A stretch of 64,000 nucleotides of DNA. Origin: Clostridia bacterium (lineage in GTDB: Bacteria > Bacillota > Clostridia > Christensenellales > Borkfalkiaceae). The DNA is taken from contig JAGHJS010000028.1 of assembly GCA_017886545.1 (NCBI GenBank), forward strand, positions 116,423-180,422, written 5' to 3'. Made by a program: the position numbers and the translations under genes. This document shows positions 61,528 to 64,000 of the stretch, piece by piece. Position 1 is the first letter of the stretch. Every line of letters starts with the position of its first letter. Under the pieces are notes generated by a model, which saw only the letters and a list, made by a program, of their open reading frames with translations, ran no database searches and was not told the origin of the DNA.

Positions 61528-63186
61528 TCAGGCAAGGCAGTTGTTGAGCGCGGAAACGAGCGCATCGATGGAGGACTGGATAATGTCCTCGTCAATGCCT
61601 GCCCCCCAATACGTTTTTCCGTCCTTTCCGACCCCGACATAGGAAAGCGCCTTCGCGCCCGAACCGTCGGAGAGCGCGACCTGCTCGTACGTCGTGAGGT
61701 CGAACGCGCCGAACTGTTTCTGCAAAGCGTTGGAAACGGCGTTCAGCCTGCCGTTGCCCTCCGCCGTGACAACTTCCGTTTTACCGCCCCGCGCAATGGT
61801 CACCGTCGCTTCGATGCCGCCGCCCGGAAGCTGTTTGAAATGGCATTCGGGCACATCGAACACGCCCCTGTTGCGTACGAAAGTATCTTCAAATACGGCA
61901 AACACTTCGGCAGGCTTCAGCTCTTTGTTCGTTTTATCGGATACGCCCTTTGCCGCATAGCCCATCGCCTCCTTGAACTTGGGAGGCAGGTCGATGCCGT
62001 AATTTTCGTGCAGGATATAACCGACGCCGCCCTTGCCCGACTGGCTGTTGATGCGGATGACGTCCGTCTGGTACTCCCTGCCAACATCCTGCGGGTCGAG
62101 AGGCAGATACGGCACCGTCCAGAACTTTTCGTCATGCTGTTTGCGCCAGTCCATGCCCTTGGCGATCGCGTCCTGATGGCTGCCCGAAAACGCGGCGAAC
62201 ACGAGCGCGCCGCCGTACGGCTGGCGGGGCGAAACTTCCATTTCGGTATATTCGGTATACCGCGCGCAGATCTCGGGCATGAAGGAAAAATCAAGCTGCG
62301 GGTCGACGCCCTGCGAATACATGTTCATGCCGACGGTCACGATGTCGACGTTGCCCGTGCGCTCGCCGTTGCCGAAAAGGGTGCCCTCCACCCTGTCCGC
62401 GCCCGCCAGAAGCCCCATCTCCGCCGTGGCGACGGCGCAGCCGCGGTCGTTGTGCGGGTGCAGGCTCAGCAGCACGTTTTCGCGGTATTTGAGGTTCTTG
62501 GACATATATTCGCACTGCTGCGCAAAGACGTGCGGCATCGCGTTTTCGACCGTCGTCGGGATATTGATGACCGCCTTCCTGTCCGCCGTGGGCTGCCACA
62601 CGTCGAGCACGGCGTTGCACACTTCCAGCGCATACTCAGGTTCTGTGCCCGAAAAACTTTCGGGGCTGTATTCAAAACGGTAATTTGCGCCCGCTTCGTC
62701 GGTGAGCTGCTTCAAGAGCTTTGCGCCGTCTACGGCGATCTTTTTGATCGCCGCCTTATCCTTTTTGAACACCTGCTCGCGCTGGGCGACGGACGTCGAA
62801 TTGTAGACGTGCACGATGACGTTCTTCGCGCCTTTGATCGCTTCAAACGTCTTGCGGATGATATGTTCGCGCGCCTGCGTCAGCACCTGCACGGTCACGT
62901 CGTCGGGAATAAGATCCTCTTCGATGAGGGTGCGCAGGAAATTGTACTCGGTATCGCTCGCCGCAGGGAAGCCGACTTCGATCTCCTTGAAGCCGACCTT
63001 CAGAAGGAGCTTGAAATACTCCACTTTCTGCCGCAGCGTCATCGGGCGGATGAGTGCCTGGTTTCCGTCGCGCAGGTCCACGCTGCACCAGACGGGCGCA
63101 TGGTCGATCGCGTCCTTTTCCGCCCAGTCCATGCACCGCACGGGGGGCAGATAATACTGCTTGGTATACTTCTGATAATTTTTCAT
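61528..63186 (-). CDS. leuA: 2-isopropylmalate synthase
   Basis: A 552-residue synthase of the longer, Leu4-like branch. Catalytic domain: VWCSVDLRDGNQALIRPMTLRQKVEYFKLLLKVGFKEIEVGFPAAS, LHPHNDRGCAVATAEMGLLAGADRVEGTLFGNGERTGNVD, INSQSGKGGVGYILHE. The C-terminal LeuA_dimer-type regulatory domain (VTIARGGKTEVVTAEGNG..) is present. First step of leucine synthesis. ATG 63186 follows AGGAGGG; the open frame further upstream is the T-box leader, not protein. Confidence 0.95.
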   Translation of the reverse strand: MKNYQKYTKQYYLPPVRCMDWAEKDAIDHAPVWCSVDLRDGNQALIRPMTLRQKVEYFKLLLKVGFKEIEVGFPAASDTEYNFLRTLIEEDLIPDDVTVQVLTQAREHIIRKTFEAIKGAKNVIVHVYNSTSVAQREQVFKKDKAAIKKIAVDGAKLLKQLTDEAGANYRFEYSPESFSGTEPEYALEVCNAVLDVWQPTADRKAVINIPTTVENAMPHVFAQQCEYMSKNLKYRENVLLSLHPHNDRGCAVATAEMGLLAGADRVEGTLFGNGERTGNVDIVTVGMNMYSQGVDPQLDFSFMPEICARYTEYTEMEVSPRQPYGGALVFAAFSGSHQDAIAKGMDWRKQHDEKFWTVPYLPLDPQDVGREYQTDVIRINSQSGKGGVGYILHENYGIDLPPKFKEAMGYAAKGVSDKTNKELKPAEVFAVFEDTFVRNRGVFDVPECHFKQLPGGGIEATVTIARGGKTEVVTAEGNGRLNAVSNALQKQFGAFDLTTYEQVALSDGSGAKALSYVGVGKDGKTYWGAGIDEDIIQSSIDALVSALNNCLA

Positions 63187-63224
63187 GGAAACAGCCCTCC
63201 TGTTCGATCCTGAATTTAAAAATA

Positions 63225-63515
63225 AAAATCCCGTTTCCGTCTCGCAAGAGACGGAAACGGGTTCCGCGGTACCACTCTTCTTCGCGCATAAACCTGCGCG
63301 CACTCGTAAGATACTTGCCTTTGCCGGCGCATATCCCTCTCTTTTAACGGCGAGTTCCCGTTCTGCTTCTACTTGGCTTTCCCCGTTCGGGCAGACCGCT
63401 CGGCGGCGAGTTCGCCCGACCGCATCGACCGTCTCACACCAAACGACGGCTCTCTGATGCCCGCGAAATCGGGGTACTGTTCCGCTTCACAGCGTTTAAC
63501 ATATATTATGTTATG
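63225..63515 (-). ncRNA. T-box riboswitch leader of leuA
   Basis: Minus strand. Stem I region with AGTA and CAGAGAGCC..GGTGTGAG; T-box AGAGTGGTACCGCG (63264-63278); terminator of 14 bp with loop TTGC (63230-63261) followed by ATTTTTATTTTT. Two GAACTCGCC stretches (CTC at 63408-63410 and 63352-63354) could carry the leucine CUC specifier. Uncharged tRNA-Leu would pair and allow read-through. Confidence 0.88.
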
Positions 63516-63518
63516 ATT

Positions 63519-63547
63519 ATCATAACACACATCGCTGAATTTGTAAA
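63519..63547 (-). promoter_or_regulatory. leuA promoter
   Basis: Minus strand TTTACA (63542-63547), 17 bases, TATGAT (63519-63524). Confidence 0.75.
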
Positions 63548-63578
63548 GCATTTTTTGAAAAGTTTTTCCGACAAAAAT

Positions 63579-63607
63579 TTCCGTCGGCGGGCGATCCGCC
63601 GGCGGAA
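63579..63607 (-). terminator. Terminator of the gene at the right edge
   Basis: TTCCG.CGGCGG / CCGCCG.CGGAA with one mismatch, followed by ATTTTTGTC on the minus strand. Confidence 0.75.
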
Positions 63608-63614
63608 TCCTTGC

Positions 63615-64000
63615 TTACGATACGATATACTGCGGCGCGCCGCCCGTCAGGGTGTACGAATACGTCTGCCCCACATTGTCTGCCGTGCTGCCGAAGAGCG
63701 TGTAGTACGGATCTTCGTTTGCCCAATAGCGCTGACCGGAAGCGACGGCATCCGTATAATTACCGAAGAAGACGGCATAGCCCGTATCGGGCACCGCCGC
63801 GCCCGCCGACGAAACGGTATCCATGATCTGTTTGCAGTACTCTTCCGCCTGCGACGTTTCCCCTTCCGCCATAATATGGTTGGTAATGCCGCCGTCCTTT
63901 GTTTTGACCGTGATAACGGAGGCAAGCGTCATCTCCAGCGAAGCCGAAGTGAGGTCGTACTTCCCGTCCGCGCGCTGCGTGCGGGTGATGTTCAGGCTTA
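63615..64000 (-). CDS. Unknown protein, C-terminal part (5' end outside window)
   Basis: The frame is open from the right edge (…SLNITRTQRADGKYDLTSASLEM) to the stop at 63615, about 128 residues. Composition is Thr/Ala/Gly/Tyr-rich with alternating strands (ASVITVKTKDG, GYAVFFGNYTDAVASGQRYW, YYTLFGSTADNVGQTYSYTL), as in secreted or surface proteins. No family recognised; a start inside the window is not needed. Confidence 0.6.
   Translation of the reverse strand, partial: SLNITRTQRADGKYDLTSASLEMTLASVITVKTKDGGITNHIMAEGETSQAEEYCKQIMDTVSSAGAAVPDTGYAVFFGNYTDAVASGQRYWANEDPYYTLFGSTADNVGQTYSYTLTGGAPQYIVS

Overview
The window reads as a chromosomal segment of a moderately GC-rich member of the Bacillota, class Clostridia (a Christensenellales-like lineage is a guess, not a result). 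Evidence: the Bacillota order ispG / polC slot / rimP-nusA-ylxR-ylxQ-infB-rbfA-DHH-truB-ribF, a T-box leader before leuA, a reverse rubrerythrin, a PurO-type IMP cyclohydrolase next to a stand-alone AICAR transformylase, strong GGAGG ribosome sites, and many promoters with exact 17-nt spacers. Most of it is core chromosome. I see no tRNA, rRNA, CRISPR array, prophage or transposase gene.

Layout. 1-7.0 kb: a GNAT fragment and lepA (-), then divergent glycerophosphodiesterase, a membrane-anchored double-HTH regulator, a small HTH protein and a lipoprotein (+), then an NAD(P)-binding protein / MarR divergent pair. 7.0-22.7 kb: a long minus-strand block running nrdR, ispG, a PolC-like protein without polymerase, rimP-nusA-ylxR-ylxQ-infB-rbfA-nrnA-truB-ribF-nfo, then pepQ-efp-dtd and a metallo-beta-lactamase-fold gene. 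22.8-25.4 kb: a compact accessory cassette (XRE repressor, PH-domain protein, MBG-repeat lipoprotein) with two matched operators. 25.5-37.0 kb: the purine operon purE-C-F-M-N-O-H*-D-L (-). 37.4-37.6 kb: a structured non-coding RNA candidate. 37.8-42.3 kb: HAD phosphatase-mscL, then an ABC uptake system whose binding protein looks circularly permuted. 43-48 kb: zinc macrodomain and aconitase-like hydratase (-), and an AbrB/ABC exporter cassette (+). 48.2-54.5 kb: the complete F1Fo ATP synthase operon with a very short delta subunit. 54.7-64 kb: a PH-domain protein, an AEC carrier, reverse rubrerythrin, intracellular GH43, a TIGR04076 protein, an uncharacterised gene, a small alarmone synthetase, Fe-ADH and T-box-controlled leuA.

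How the genes work together. The nusA/infB block couples transcription elongation, translation initiation, ribosome maturation and tRNA modification. The pur operon supplies nearly all steps from PRPP to IMP (purB is not in the window). leuA is gated by a leucine-type T-box. The three genes at 22.8-25.4 kb look like one autoregulated envelope module.

Most notable observations: (1) an ABC binding protein with its two lobes in swapped order; (2) a PolC-locus protein keeping the N-terminal, OB and exonuclease parts but no PHP or polymerase; (3) a delta subunit reduced to about 72 residues; (4) a 6S-like RNA beside the purine operon; (5) nested palindromic elements inside two operons that share a short motif; (6) an OhrR-like regulator whose sensing cysteine is displaced; (7) probable leaderless promoters. 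All calls rest on reading the sequence; no search was run.
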